The notes under the pieces are model-generated. The model saw nothing but the letters and a program-made list of their open reading frames with translations. It was not told the origin of the DNA and made no database searches. Below are positions 53,162 to 64,000 of a DNA stretch of 64,000 nucleotides, one piece after another. This DNA comes from Calendula officinalis (lineage: Eukaryota > Streptophyta > Magnoliopsida > Asterales > Asteraceae). The DNA lies in contig OY970824.1 in NCBI GenBank assembly GCA_963853835.1, positions 4,035,001 to 4,099,000 on the forward strand. Direction: 5' to 3'. The position numbers and the translations under genes are program-made. Position 1 is the stretch's first letter. Every line of letters begins with the position of its first letter.

Positions 53162-56120
53162 TTATGCTGAAGTGCTGGGTACGTCAGAAGTTTTGCTGGA
53201 TTTTGGTGGATGAGTTTTAGCAGCAGCAGGCGGTGGGGGCCGAATTGGATGAATTTGAGTAACTGTTTCTGTTGGAATATCAAACTGCAACGAAACCAAA
53301 CAATAGATAAGCACTCATACTTAAAATGCCCCCATAACAAAAATCAGCAACAGTTGCTAAAGGGTAAGAAGGTAAATTTGGATGAAAAATGAAAATTAAT
53401 ATAAATAAACAGCCTGACCTTATAACCACAGCCAGAGACACAAGCATGAAAGCAATCCTGAACATAGAGAAAGTAGTTACAATCATTTATTAGGAGAAAA
53501 TAGTTTATTTAATTTAGACATCTGTGTTGTATTACATCATCCATCAAATACTTGTCATTACTCATTAATCAACCAGATTAAATAAATAAACACCTGTGAA
53601 TAGGTAGCAGAACCAGGTGATCGATCAATGTAAGCACTCCACTTCTGATCTTTTAAAACCGGATCTTTGTAGCAGATTTCATCACACGCGCTCAAACCTG
53701 AAAATTGTTTGATCAAATAAGACTATCCACAAATGAAAACCGGTTCTGAATAATTACAATTTACAATGAAAACCATTGCAAAAGAAAAGTGTTACAAAGT
53801 TGATATAATATATAACAAAAATGGTACTTACATTCCTCCCATGTATCACCATCAGCATTGCACCCCTTTTTACAGAATACTCTCCCTGCAAGACTCAGCA
53901 ACAGATCTCAAATAGTTTGAGTGAAATAGTATAACCGGTTTATGTGTAAAAGGACAATTACCATAAATCGTAAGTATTTAAGAATGATTCTATATGGGAA
54001 ATCTTTCAGATGCTAAAACGTTTTCAGAAACGAAATCACAACTACGATAATTAAAACAGTAATAACCTAATAATAACTGATTACGGTTAGATATCAATGA
54101 TAATTATGATAACGTGGAGCGTTCTAACTTCTAAGACATCTACTAAGGAAGCTGAAGACAATATGATAAGACAAATAATTGACTGAATCGTTAGGTTTCC
54201 TTTTGAGTTGTAAACAAGTTCTAAATATTCTTAGGGTTGATTAATCCTTATCATGATTCCTTTTCATTTCAAAGCCATTTGAAAACAAGAATCCAAACAT
54301 CAATTTACATAATTGTGTACCATCTCCAATCACCATTTGTGCTACGTTTTAAATTTAATTATGTATTAACTTCAACTATTGTTTTTTCGAAATCAAGCTT
54401 CTGGTCATATTGCATCACATGAATAACAACATCCTCAACATTTGTGAGAAATATGAAAATGTAGCTCTTTAATTAATGGACAAGAAGGAGCACCGATTAC
54501 AATTCACAGTCCAATTAATTTGGCAAAAAACTACACAAATTACACATGAAGAAACAATCGATTCGAGCAACATATGATAACGCAAAACAAAGCAGACGGA
54601 TTGAACAGTTGGGGGAGAAAATTTGGGGGGTGGGGGGGGGGGGGGACATTCTGACCGCGGGTCTATTTCTGTCATTTCATTTGACTCCTTACGATGACGT
54701 CATGTGTACCTTCTTTGTAAATTTTGGACGGACCCTTGTAAAATGTAAAGCTCTTTGTTTTCTTAAATGAAAAATAATGCAACAAAAACCTATTCGCATT
54801 ATATCAGTGAGCACTTTAGTTCGAGCTCTTTTACAGGGTAAAACCAGCCCCGTTAGAGATCTTCACAGAAAAATCCCTTATATTTGGCACCAAAAAGTGG
54901 TGTTTACAAGATTCGAACTACAGACTTCACGCTTAATATGAGAGTAAAACTCATGCATCAATCCGGCTGAACTAGACACATTTACTAGCTCTTTGTTATC
55001 TTGGAGAAACAACGCATTGAACAGTTGTACCATTTAGTTACAAGTCAAAATTGGCCAACATTGAGACTATGAAGACTTTCACTTTTTTTTTTTTACCTTT
55101 TCTTACTTAAAAAAAAAAACTCAAAAAGTGAAAGAACAAAATTAATGGACTAGACAACTAAATTCAAGGCTGTCACCAGCAGTTTGACTCACTTCTTGAG
55201 TCGTATCCATAAAGATCATGATGTTCCTAAATACTCCCACCATCGCTTAATAAAGTTCTCATTCCTCCTATCAAAAAATAAAGTTTCCATTTCTTAAATT
55301 GGAGGGACTCACTCATTAAATAATATTTTTATCATATACCCTACCACTAACTATCTACTAAAAATATTTTCTCTCTCTAAAAAACCTTTTATTTTAATCA
55401 AATTTATTACCAAGGACCCACCACTAACTATCTCCTAAAAACATGTGCCCAAGAGAAATGAAAACTTTATTAAGGGACGTAGGGAGTATCTTATAAAATT
55501 ACTATAAGCATACCCACACAATTCAATGGTGTCTTTTAACTATATCTTACGGTGATTAATTGGTGGGTAGTGATGATAGTGATTGTAGCTAATGATGGAT
55601 AGTAGTGGTCACTAATAGTGGGTAGTAATGGTAATAATTTCAAACTTTCAAAGTTTTAGTGATTAATAAAGATAATTATAGTTAAGTAATAAACATATAT
55701 GGCCTAATAGCTCAGTTGGTTATGGTATTGTGTTAATAACAAGGTTGCAAGTTCAAATCCCCGAAATAACAAGTGTATTGGCTGAAAATTATGTCTTTAG
55801 AATTCCTAAATGCATTATATATAGTAAAGAAAAGATAAAACATTATTCTATCATTTTGATATCCATAAAACAGCGGCCCTTCAATATACAAAACGTCATT
55901 TTGCATAATAAAAACATCCAAAACCAGAATTTTACAATCCACTTACACACTCGTCACCAATGCAGCATTCACCTCGACCGGCGGTACTCATACAAGCAAG
56001 ATTCGTTTTGTCATTGCATGGGCAGAAACTGCAGCGGAAAGTTTTCTAAGTAATTCAATGGTATTAAATCCGATATACAACAACAAAAAAGTCTAAAGAT
56101 TACCTTTCTTTGAACATCAT
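53162..56120 (-). CDS. Small cysteine-rich plant protein, function unknown (about 138 aa)
   Basis: Six exons fit by frame: 56120-56104, 56028-55949, 53885-53832, 53697-53594, 53457-53419 and 53284-53162. The middle carries regularly spaced cysteines (CKKGC, CLSACDEIC, CFHACVSGCGYK) and the block YKDPVLKDQKWSAYIDRSPG. The tail is proline-rich (HPIRPPPAAAKTHPPK) and ends in STSA. I believe plants have conserved proteins with the WSAYIDRSPG and CFHACVSGCGYKF blocks, but I know no function for them. The last four exons are firm. The first two are less so: the start exon is only 17 bp and the exon 2 donor would be GTGTAAG rather than the neighbouring GTAAGT. The second intron is 2.06 kb and contains a MITE and SINE-like sequences. 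The ATG lies only 120 bp beyond the stop of the MUCI70-like gene on the same strand. Confidence 0.72.
54625..54645. repeat. G-run in intron of the Cys-rich gene
   Basis: GGGGGGT followed by some 14 G on the + strand, so a C-run in the transcript. Slippage-prone, and able to form G-quadruplex DNA on the non-template side. Confidence 0.7.
54893..54985 (-). repeat. tRNA-derived SINE-like sequence
   Basis: The minus strand has a box A-like TAGTTCAGCCGGATTG and a box B-like GTAGTTCGAATCTTG about 50 bp apart, the layout of a tRNA-derived SINE head. No clear tail or target duplication. Confidence 0.4.
55234..55486. mobile_element. Stowaway MITE, 253 bp
   Basis: Ends CTCCCACCATCGCTTAATAA and TTATTAAGGGACGTAGGGAG with TA on both sides (55232-55233 and 55487-55488), lying in an intron of the Cys-rich gene. 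Confidence 0.88.
55701..55790 (+). repeat. tRNA-Ile-like SINE head
   Basis: GGCCTAATAGCTCAGTTGGT, then an anticodon-arm-like TGTTAATAACA (AAT) and the box B region GGTTGCAAGTTCAAATCCCC, closely follow plant tRNA-Ile(AAT). The acceptor 3' strand is missing, and the sequence runs on into unrelated DNA, so it is a tRNA-derived SINE or a tRNA relic, not a working tRNA. Confidence 0.6.
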
Positions 56121-56239
56121 TCAGCTTGCATTGCTTTTTCCTTGCCCGACTATGAGTTGCATATCAGCAAAAGAAACAAGAACTTGATCTTTTTGTCTAC
56201 ATACATTTGACTTTGACTTTGCCTTTGACTCTTGGTATC

Positions 56240-59040
56240 TCACATGCCAGTTGCAACTTTATGGCGCCGCCTTGATTTTATGTCTCTTTTACTTATTATT
56301 GCTGGGAGCTTTGTCACGTTACTTACAATGGGGATTGGAGGTGGTGGGGCCCAATGCTCCAGGATGTCCCGGTGGTATCCCTGCCATGGTAAGGTTTGAC
56401 TTTTAAGGTCAACATGACTTTAATTTTGACCTGTTGTAAATAAAAATTAAAAAAATAAACTAAGAATGTTAGTTACCTGAAGTACAAAGTTTCTTCTTTC
56501 ACAATCCCAGAACATATTGAGAGTCCAATTTGTTTTAGACATAATCTTGTCTCTAACTGTGGAAAAACTAAGCTGATCTCTAGAAGTAAACCGGTCAACT
56601 TCATTAAACCATAAACACGTAAAGAGGTTAGAGATTGGAATATGCTCTCGTATTACCACACATCCTTCGGGAACATCTGCATTATTTTATTTATTAAATT
56701 ATATTTAAAAGTCAATGGAGTAGAGAATAAGGCGTACGTACCACTTGTAATGGGAAGTTTTGACTCAGAATATGGGGTCAACCCCTCCTTTTTATAGAAG
56801 TCAATTTGAAAGTCAATGGAGGCATTGTTATATTTTGCAGCTGCTTTATTAGCCTCAGCTTCTACAAACACATCAAACCGCCTATAATGCCTAGATATTG
56901 CAAAACTTGAATTCTTTCTCCACAAAAACCTGAAAAAGAACGTACACAAAAACCATGCAAAATTAATTATGTAGGAGGATTTTATAGATATAAATTAGAG
57001 TTCAATTTATTTATAGATACATATAGAAATAGAAAAAAATACCTTTCAAGGATTTGATAAGGGTCGACTCGAAGCTCAAGTTTTCCATCCACCCACAAAG
57101 AATACCTAACATTGGGGAATAATCTATGTAGTAGAAGCTTTGGTACCTTTTCAATTTTAGGAATTAGATATTATTAATTATTAAACAAAAAAAAATGGAC
57201 TCATTCAATGTGCAAAAACCGAAAATAAATCGCTTTTAGTATAATTCGGTTTTTTTATTTTTATTTGTTTTACCTTTCCATTACGTCTAGGATCCGTGTA
57301 CGGCAAATTGTGGACAACAACGATTCTCCACAACCCTATTTTCTTGCTTTCATCTAAATTGCTTGAATTCGTAAGAAATATTTCTGTTTGTTCGTCCACA
57401 AACATGAAAAAACAAACATTTTTCTTTGAAACTTCACTAATGTTCTTCGGCTGTTGAATCAAATCATAGGCTCCTGCCAAGATTAAATCATCAAAATTGG
57501 TTAAATCATCATAACTGGATCACCGCCTAAAGCATATTGCTATTTTATGACATTTTCCATCATTTTAATCAAAATATTAGATTACTACTGAAATAATATA
57601 ATTATGTAATCATATTTGACACATTAATTTATACAAAATGTAAAAATTTTGGACAAAAAGTGTTATACAGAAATATTGAGCAGATTTATACAGAAATATA
57701 CCAAATATTGCTGATGCAACCAGCACACCCCGACACTGATCCATCTCAAAAAGATCTGAATCAGAAATATCAAATCCCGAATTGTGTCCAGGCTTATCTC
57801 CTGTGACAAATCTTTTGGTATAATTATAGACCAGTCACAAAATCATTAGTTAAAGAAAAAAATCAATTTCAAAAATCTTAACTGAATAATAACCCAAAGT
57901 TGTGGGAAAAACATACCCGCAATGAACAGTCATTGACTCTTTGACTTCAAAAGAATCAAGTCTCTGCTGTATAGAAGGGTACCCACCAAAAACCGATCCA
58001 CCAAATTCACTTTTAGTATAATTTGGGTTATGGATGTAAGTCAGGTTTTGGATAATGGGAGAATATGAGGGTAATTTTGGCATTAAAGCAATGGCTTCTT
58101 CAACTGGAAGGTAACACACTGGACATGCTGAAGCAAAGAAATTTTAGCATTTTCTATTTCAACCTCTTTACCAAAATGTGGGTCCATTTTACCATTTTGA
58201 CCCAACCTGCCCATTTTACCAACCCATAACCATTTTGACCAGTCACCCAGCCCGCCCATTTTACCACCTCTACTATTTTCCATATATTATGTGATTTGAT
58301 ATGTTAATATAGTGGCAAGAGCTAAACGGGTGTATATTTTCAAAAGGTCAACAAAAGTCAAACTTACGACGGGGCCCGGTTCTTCTCTTATCAGCTGGTG
58401 GTGGAGGCAATGTAAAGGTCTCACAAGGGTTCCCAGGAGGAAGGGTATATCCAGTAAAATAATGAGGAGACTGTTGAGCTGTAACTAATTTACTATTATT
58501 AAAATCCTTCTTCATATCATTATTCATTGAAGATTGATTATAGTGTTGATTTCTTATTTCATCGAAAAAAATGGGTGGTGGATATCCTACACCTGAGCTG
58601 TTTATTAATCCTAAGTTTCGCATACTGGCATATTCTTGTCTAACCTCACCTGCAAATAGCCCATAAATGTATTTAGTTTTGAAATTAAGCTTCCTTATGC
58701 AACATAAGGAAAGGCATATTGTTTTACAACAAATAGATACAGTTAAAATCAACTAATATTAGGAAGAAAAGGGAACGAAGAACAAACATCTGGCGACATA
58801 AAGTATCCACAACATAACTGCAATTGAAATAAAGCACAATAACAGCATTCCAAGCTTCTTTCGATGTGCGAATTTAAAGATACACATCAAAAAATCATCT
58901 TTCTCTTTACTAATAAACATATTTAGCCCCTTTTTATAAGTAACAGCTGGTTTTGACTGGTCGAGCTTTTGTTGAAACAACACTTCGGTTTGAATTTGTT
59001 GTTGATGCGACTGTAATGACCCACCATTACTCATGGTCAT
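56240..59040 (-). CDS. MUCI70/TOD1-like glycosyltransferase family protein (DUF616)
   Basis: Nine exons, all in phase: 59040-58788, 58649-58368, 58127-57917, 57811-57702, 57473-57274, 57146-57043, 56929-56742, 56676-56477 and 56380-56240, giving 562 residues. An N-terminal cytosolic tail is followed by one membrane span (about residues 63-82), a variable stem with PPP stretches (TLPPPPADKRRTGP), then the conserved domain: PCPVCYLPVEEAIA, GSVFGGYPSIQQR, TVHCGFVTGDKPG, GLWRIVVVHNLPYTDPRRNG, RYSLWVDGKLELRVDPYQIL, AISRHYRRFDVFVEAEANKA, SDVPEGCVVIREHIP, FTCLWFNEVDRFTSRDQLSF and YHRDILEHWAPPPP. The layout is that of a type II Golgi enzyme. Arabidopsis MUCI70 is needed for seed mucilage polysaccharide (a probable hexosyltransferase), and TOD1 is a relative. 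The tail is basic (SKRDIKSRRRHK). No defect seen. Confidence 0.93.
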
Positions 59041-59639
59041 GATTCCTTTATCATCTCATTCTCCAATAGAAGCGATATTATTACGTAAATTAAACAAATT
59101 AAACTTTAACTGGTAGAGTATATGAAACCTGATCAGCAGCCCCAAATCAGCTACTTCTGCAAATTTGATGAATTCTTTGTCATATCTTGTCGAAAAGTGT
59201 TTGGATTGTGGAAATCGTTGGGATTATTTTATAGATGTGTGAATCTCTAGGAAGAATTGAAGACGGTGCTCGATAAGGCTTCCTCAATTAGACTAGACTA
59301 TTTGCGGAGAAAATTTTCAATGTCTAATAATTCGGAGTCTGTGTGAATAGACTTTGCAAACGACCGTCCATAATGGTAATTTTCCATCCTTTTTATTGAG
59401 AAAAAATTACATGGGAAGTGCATGTAGTATATCACTTATTATAACCTCAATCTTTTAAGTTCGTTTATTACATTATACATCTCTAGTGTATGAACTTTAT
59501 TACATGGAAGGTCTCATACCAAAATGGCCGCCAATGTTCTATGTTAAAATGGGCATGTGTAATGATTTATGTGCACAATCATCATCTTATGATGATGATC
59601 CAGTATCACAAGACATTTAGGTATAACTGTATAAGAAAG

Positions 59640-59880
59640 CGCATGAAATAACAAGGAAATACGTGGAGCGAGCGTTTGGCGTATTTAAAAAAAATATGAT
59701 CTTTAATAAGAAACTCTCGCACGGTCACAAAGTCTTAAGAAAATTACGTATTTGATGTACACTTGCATTATATTGCATATTGTGATATGATTATTAAAAA
59801 AAAGGCAATCTTTCCCGAAATTACGAATAAGCAACATCATGGAGAAGATTACGATCGCATGATGAAATGTTATTAGACAT
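59640..59880 (+). pseudogene. PIF/Harbinger transposase relic
   Basis: The + strand reads HEITRKYVERAFGVFK, matching the conserved V-E-R-A-F-G-V block of Harbinger DDE transposases, followed by a decayed stretch with stops in the region where L..IM.ACIILHN would be expected. No ends found. Confidence 0.65.
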
Positions 59881-59942
59881 ATACACATCTAAGAAACTTA
59901 TCTGTATAACACAAATAAACACTAATTTTATTATATTTTTTT

Positions 59943-60060
59943 AGGGGTTTTGATAATGCATGAGTAATTCCTAAAATTTAGGAGTCGGTTATAAATGAAG
60001 ATATAATTTTTTTATGCATGTTTTAACAGATACTAGGTGAAGACCGTCATTATCAAAAAA
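59943..60060. mobile_element. Decayed relative of the hAT-type MITE at 6246
   Basis: Ends GGGTTTTGATAATG and CATTATCAAAA. Internally GAGTCGGTTATA is the reverse complement of a word in the 6246-6368 element. No clear target duplication. Confidence 0.6.
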
Positions 60061-60112
60061 AATTTTAATTATTAATTGAATTTGGTCAACTATTACCCAT
60101 TAGTTTCAATTC

Positions 60113-60572
60113 TGACTACAAAGTACAAACGGACTGATAGCGAATAAACTCCAAAGCCCTTGTATCCGCAGTTCCGCATTCAGCAAAAAAAGAAAAAGAG
60201 AAAGATCCCCTAAAATTTGCCTCCCAAGTCTCCCTGATTGCCGGCGAGTGGCCGTCGCCGCCGTCATCACCGGGGTTGCCGCCACCGCTTCCCTCTTCGC
60301 CGACTTCTTCTCGGCTGGTTCCTATTTCGTCGATTTCTGTTTCTATTTTCCAGGTCAGTAATTTGTTTCTCACAATACTTTGATTTTCACATGTAATCCC
60401 TCAATTTTCCTTGTTTATTATATTCTCATTACATTGATTCATATGTGTGTGTTTGTGTTTGAAATTGAACTCTGTAAATGTTTACTCAATCGCATCAGCA
60501 TAGTAAAATATAGTAATTCATGTTATAACAGTTGGCTGTCTGTGATGATTTCTTTTGAACGCTTGTTGATAG
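60113..60572 (+). promoter_or_regulatory. 5' leader and leader intron of BRF1
   Basis: A GC-rich segment (60230-60320, many GCCGCC and CGCCG words) ends at a donor CAG-GTCAGTA. A 219-bp intron (60354-60572) ends TTGATAG just before the ATG exon. A spliced leader is inferred. The minus-strand ORF here is a shadow of the GC-rich leader. Confidence 0.6.
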
Positions 60573-60582
60573 GTAACTCCGG

Positions 60583-62121
60583 ATGACTTGGTGTCGTCAT
60601 TGTGGTAAAAATAGCCAGACACATCGTGATCATGCCACATGCAATGTGTAAGTGTTTGCCATTTACCCCCGCTAACCGCAATTGCACTTCAATTGTGCGC
60701 AATTGTCTGCATAGTGTATAGGTTTAGGTTATTAACTCTAGATTTTTCTCTGTGTTGGCTGTTTTAATTTTCAGATACTGTGTTGATTGTGGGAAACTAA
60801 TATCCCAGGATATATATACTGAGGAAGCCACTTTTGTTAAAGATGCCTCAGGAGCGGTAGGTTTATTCAGATCTTATACAATTTAATGGCGTTTTTTCTC
60901 TTGTGATTTGTCTGACTTGTATCTCATTGTAGACTCGTCTTTCAGGCAATCTTGTTAAATTGGGAACTGACTGTTCTGAATCACATAGAAGAACCTTGCA
61001 AAAAGGTACATTGTGATTGTGTCTCTATATTATTTCATTTTTAATTTCTATATGGTTGCAAGGAAATTGTATCAATGTGTTCTTGTATTGCAGGGGATGT
61101 AGTAATTAATCAACTGATAGAAAAATATGGGATCAGCGATGTCAGTCATGCTACTCGATTTTATGAGGTTTGTGCTTCCTATGTATTTCGGATCTTTGGG
61201 TGTGTTTGGTATGAGGGTTTGGGAATGAGGGAATGGGTAAGAAAGTGATAGTTGTTGTTTATTGGGTTTTTTCTTCTTTCTAAAAGTGAGTAAGATGGTA
61301 GGTTTTCCTCTGTCTGTCTTTTTTATCTATTAAAATTTAAAATAATAATAACAAACAACATAATATCTGATATTTTTTCATAATTGTAGATGGCTGTTAC
61401 ACATGGCTTTACAAGAGGACGTAGAACATCCCAAGTTGCAGCTGCTTGCCTCTATGTTGCCTGTCGGTCAGTTTTTTATTTATTTATTATTTTTTTCATT
61501 AAAATATCAAAATTATTCTGATAAATGCAGATTGCAGACACATATTTTCATGTAATGTGGTTGTATCAAGTTGCTAATATAAGGTTTATTTTTTGACAAT
61601 ATGTTCACCTCTCAATGATGTGATTTTGCTGATGTTTTTTTTTTTTTTTTTTTTGTATTATGTTATACAGGGAAAAAGAGAAACCTTTTTTGCTGATTGA
61701 ATTTTCCAGTGAATTAGGTGTTAGTGTGTAAGGAATCGCCTTCTAACTCTTAATTCTTAATATATTATCATGTCATAATAATATTATGTTATAATTTATA
61801 ATTTTCCAGGTATGAATTGGGCACTGTGTATTTACAGCTTTGCCAGGAACTGAGCCTAAATGAGCATGACTTTGTTCAAAAGCCAGTTGATCCTAGCCTT
61901 TTTATGCACAGATATACAAGTGGTAAGAAATAATTGTCGTTTATTTAATACTATTTTCTTAAGAATGTTTTATATGACATTTGCTAAACCTTATATTGTA
62001 GGATTGATTGAAGGGGATGGTAACAAGAAAGTTTTAAACACTGCATTACACCTTGCAGTTAGCATGAAAAGAGACTGGATTCAGGTTTCATATCTTTTGA
62101 TAGTTTATTTCCTTTTTTTGT

Positions 62122-62157
<36 letters not shown>

Positions 62158-64000
62158 TTTTCAGACTGGGAGGAAACCTAGTGGAATATGTGCTGCAGCT
62201 ATATATGTTTCTTCTGTGATACATGGATATAATTTTTCAAGATCAGATGTTGTATGTATATCTAAACCTATGTCTTTACACTTACAGTTATGATTAATTC
62301 TTTTGTCTAGGCTAAGAAATATCCTAACAGTTAGTAACCTAAGAATCCAATTTTAACCCATGCTATGTGAAAACAGTTCAATTTTATCCAGTGAAGTTAT
62401 GATTAATTGCTGTTGGACAGTTACTTTCGCATTGGCTTTATGTTATATTTACATGTAATGTATGTGCATATCTGTTAGCTAGAAATAAATTAAACGTTTT
62501 TTTATTTTATTTTATAATTTCCAGGTTAAAGCTGTACACATATGCGAAGCTACATTGGCAAAGAGATTGATTGAATTTGAAAATACAAAAGCTGGAAGTT
62601 TAACAGTGAGTTCTATTGCTACACTTAAAACAAATATTCGCATTTATCTGCATAATCACTTTGACTATCTGATTTCTTGAGTGTTGACTTTTCATGAATA
62701 AATTGTTGAATAAAATAGATTGATGAGTTCACTGAAAACGCAAAGGATTTTGAGAAAGAAATGCGTTCCTGCAAACAGTCAGCAAGTGATTTAAAGATGC
62801 CTGGAAAGACAGAAGTGGTTTGTCAGCATAAAAGCAATGCAGTTCAATCTGGTTTTGGTCTTTGCAAGAATTGTTATTTGGAATTTTGTGGTGGACTTGA
62901 CGGTTCTGAACCACCCGCATTTCAACGTGCTGAAATCCAGAGATTATCTAAAGAATCAGTTGATAGTTTGACCCGGTCAACGCCACCTCCACCTGGCATA
63001 CAAAAAACAATTGACAATGATAATGTAAGGAAAACCATTACAACACTTATGCTTTTAGTTGACGAAATCTTTTAACTTGCTATCATCTTCTCAACCTTTC
63101 TTATATCATAATATCTACAACTGGCAAGGGTTGACCTAAAACACTATTTGTCCGTTTTTTGTATATGTTGGACAATTTGCATAAAAAGGTACTCAACTTT
63201 TCAAAATATTGTGTGATTGCTGATAAATGTAGGGAAATGGAGCCAACAGTGAACTGGCAAAAGAAAAGTTAACAGAAGACGAATGTGGTTGTAAGTTATT
63301 TTTTTCAATTTCAGTTGATGTACTTGCCTTTTTTTGATATTTTTTTTTATCAGCAACCAAGCCCGGAAAGATGGACAAAATTGATGACACTGCTTCTGGT
63401 ACTGTTGATGAAACTGATACCCTTTCTGATATTGATGATTTTGAGGTAATTATGTGTTATTGTTACTATTTTAAAATTTTATGTTTACATTGTTTGTATG
63501 TATATATAAGCATGTTTTGTTGTGTAGGTGAGTAGTTATTTGCACAGTGAAGAAGAAAGTCGGTTCAAGAAGATTTTATGGGAACAATTGAACAAAGAAT
63601 ACATGCAGGTGGCTGAACTGATTTCTTTATTTTGAGTTATGAATTAAATTAAATTAAATTAACAAGTTTTTTTGTTTGAATCCAGGAACAAGCTGCTAAG
63701 GAAGCTGCAGAAGCAGCTGCACGTAAGCTTTATTCAGGGACTCCTGAGGAAGCACAAACAATTGCTGCAGCAGCTGCTAAAATTCTTGCAGACAAAAAGC
63801 AGAAAGATAAACTGAAACGAGCAATCGATGCTAAGAATGCCAAGCCCGCCCAAACTCCTGCAGAAGCTGCTGGTCAACTCTTCAATAAAAAGGTAATTTT
63901 GTGCTTAATTTGGTCCCCAAGATTTATTTCACTAAAAAAATCTTGTTTTTAATCAATTTCTTTTTATTTTGCAGAAATTAAGTTCAAAAATTAATTATGA
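60583..64000 (+). CDS. BRF1: BRF1, transcription factor IIIB 90-kDa subunit-like (3' end outside window)
   Basis: Sixteen exons visible: 60583-60647, 60775-60856, 60933-61005, 61094-61167, 61390-61466, 61671-61727, 61810-61922, 62002-62084, 62165-62251, 62525-62605, 62719-63024, 63233-63290, 63354-63445, 63528-63608, 63686-63892 and from 63975 on, all in phase (about 520 residues so far). An N-terminal TFIIB-type zinc ribbon (CRHCG...CVDCG) is followed by two cyclin-like TFIIB repeats (THGFTRGRRTSQVAAACLYV; SMKRDWIQTGRKPSGICAAA), then an acidic linker (ETDTLSDIDDFE). An Ala/Glu-rich helix follows, with the start of the Brf1-specific TBP-binding region (LSSKINYE) at the window edge. The product bridges TBP, TFIIIC and RNA polymerase III at tRNA and 5S genes in the nucleus. 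No breaks seen. Confidence 0.94.

Larger units (their letters stand above)
59041..60112. other. Shared upstream region of MUCI70-like and BRF1
   Basis: A divergent promoter region about 1.5 kb long counting the BRF1 leader. The middle is occupied by a transposase relic (59640-59880) and a MITE-like sequence (59943-60060). No other gene. Confidence 0.5.

Noticed and set aside
55701..55790. Functional nuclear tRNA-Ile gene
   Set aside because: The acceptor 3' strand and a paired stem are missing.
60116..60373. Minus-strand 85-codon ORF as a gene
   Set aside because: It is the complement of the GC-rich BRF1 leader.

Overview
The window is nuclear DNA of a flowering plant, most likely a eudicot. 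The evidence is AT-rich spacers, GT-AG introns in every gene, Stowaway-type MITEs, Ty1/copia and Ty3/gypsy elements, and plant-only families (TPS-f terpene synthase, DUF616/MUCI70, TSJT1). An asterid such as a Lamiales species would fit, but that is inference from general impression only.

Layout. 1-15.9 kb is transposon-dominated: the end of a gypsy element with its LTR, an array of short perfect palindromes split by a solo LTR of the same family, several MITEs (one nested in another), a 1-kb Stowaway-like element, and an LTR fragment between 429-bp direct repeats. 16.0-20.7 kb (+) is an 11-exon terpene synthase of the TPS-f (geranyllinalool synthase) type, whose reading frame is broken by one frameshift in exon 7. 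21.9-37.2 kb (-) is a dead serine carboxypeptidase-like gene. It still has a TATA box, signal peptide and catalytic Ser, but it has lost the catalytic His and the N-terminal oxyanion region, carries several frameshifts, and is interrupted by an 8.1-kb copia element, a 4.5-kb mosaic copia element and a solo LTR. 37.5-47.3 kb is a very young Tat-type gypsy element with matching LTRs and an intron-containing accessory gene on the strand opposite to gag-pol. 47.3-49.9 kb holds tandem repeats, CACTA-like repeats and a long AT-only block. 50.0-64 kb is ordinary gene space: TSJT1-like glutamine amidotransferase (-), a nuclear copy of organellar trnH, a small cysteine-rich protein gene (-), a MUCI70/DUF616 glycosyltransferase gene (-), and the start of the RNA polymerase III factor gene BRF1 (+), which runs off the end.

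Functionally, the intact host genes (TSJT1, Cys-rich protein, MUCI70, BRF1) look like independent housekeeping or cell-wall genes. The left half records repeated transposon traffic. The most unusual objects are a copia insertion whose two LTRs come from unrelated families although it has one clean target-site duplication; a host-gene fragment captured inside it; a conserved third ORF kept open in two copia elements that both lack reverse transcriptase; and the antisense spliced gene in the Tat element.
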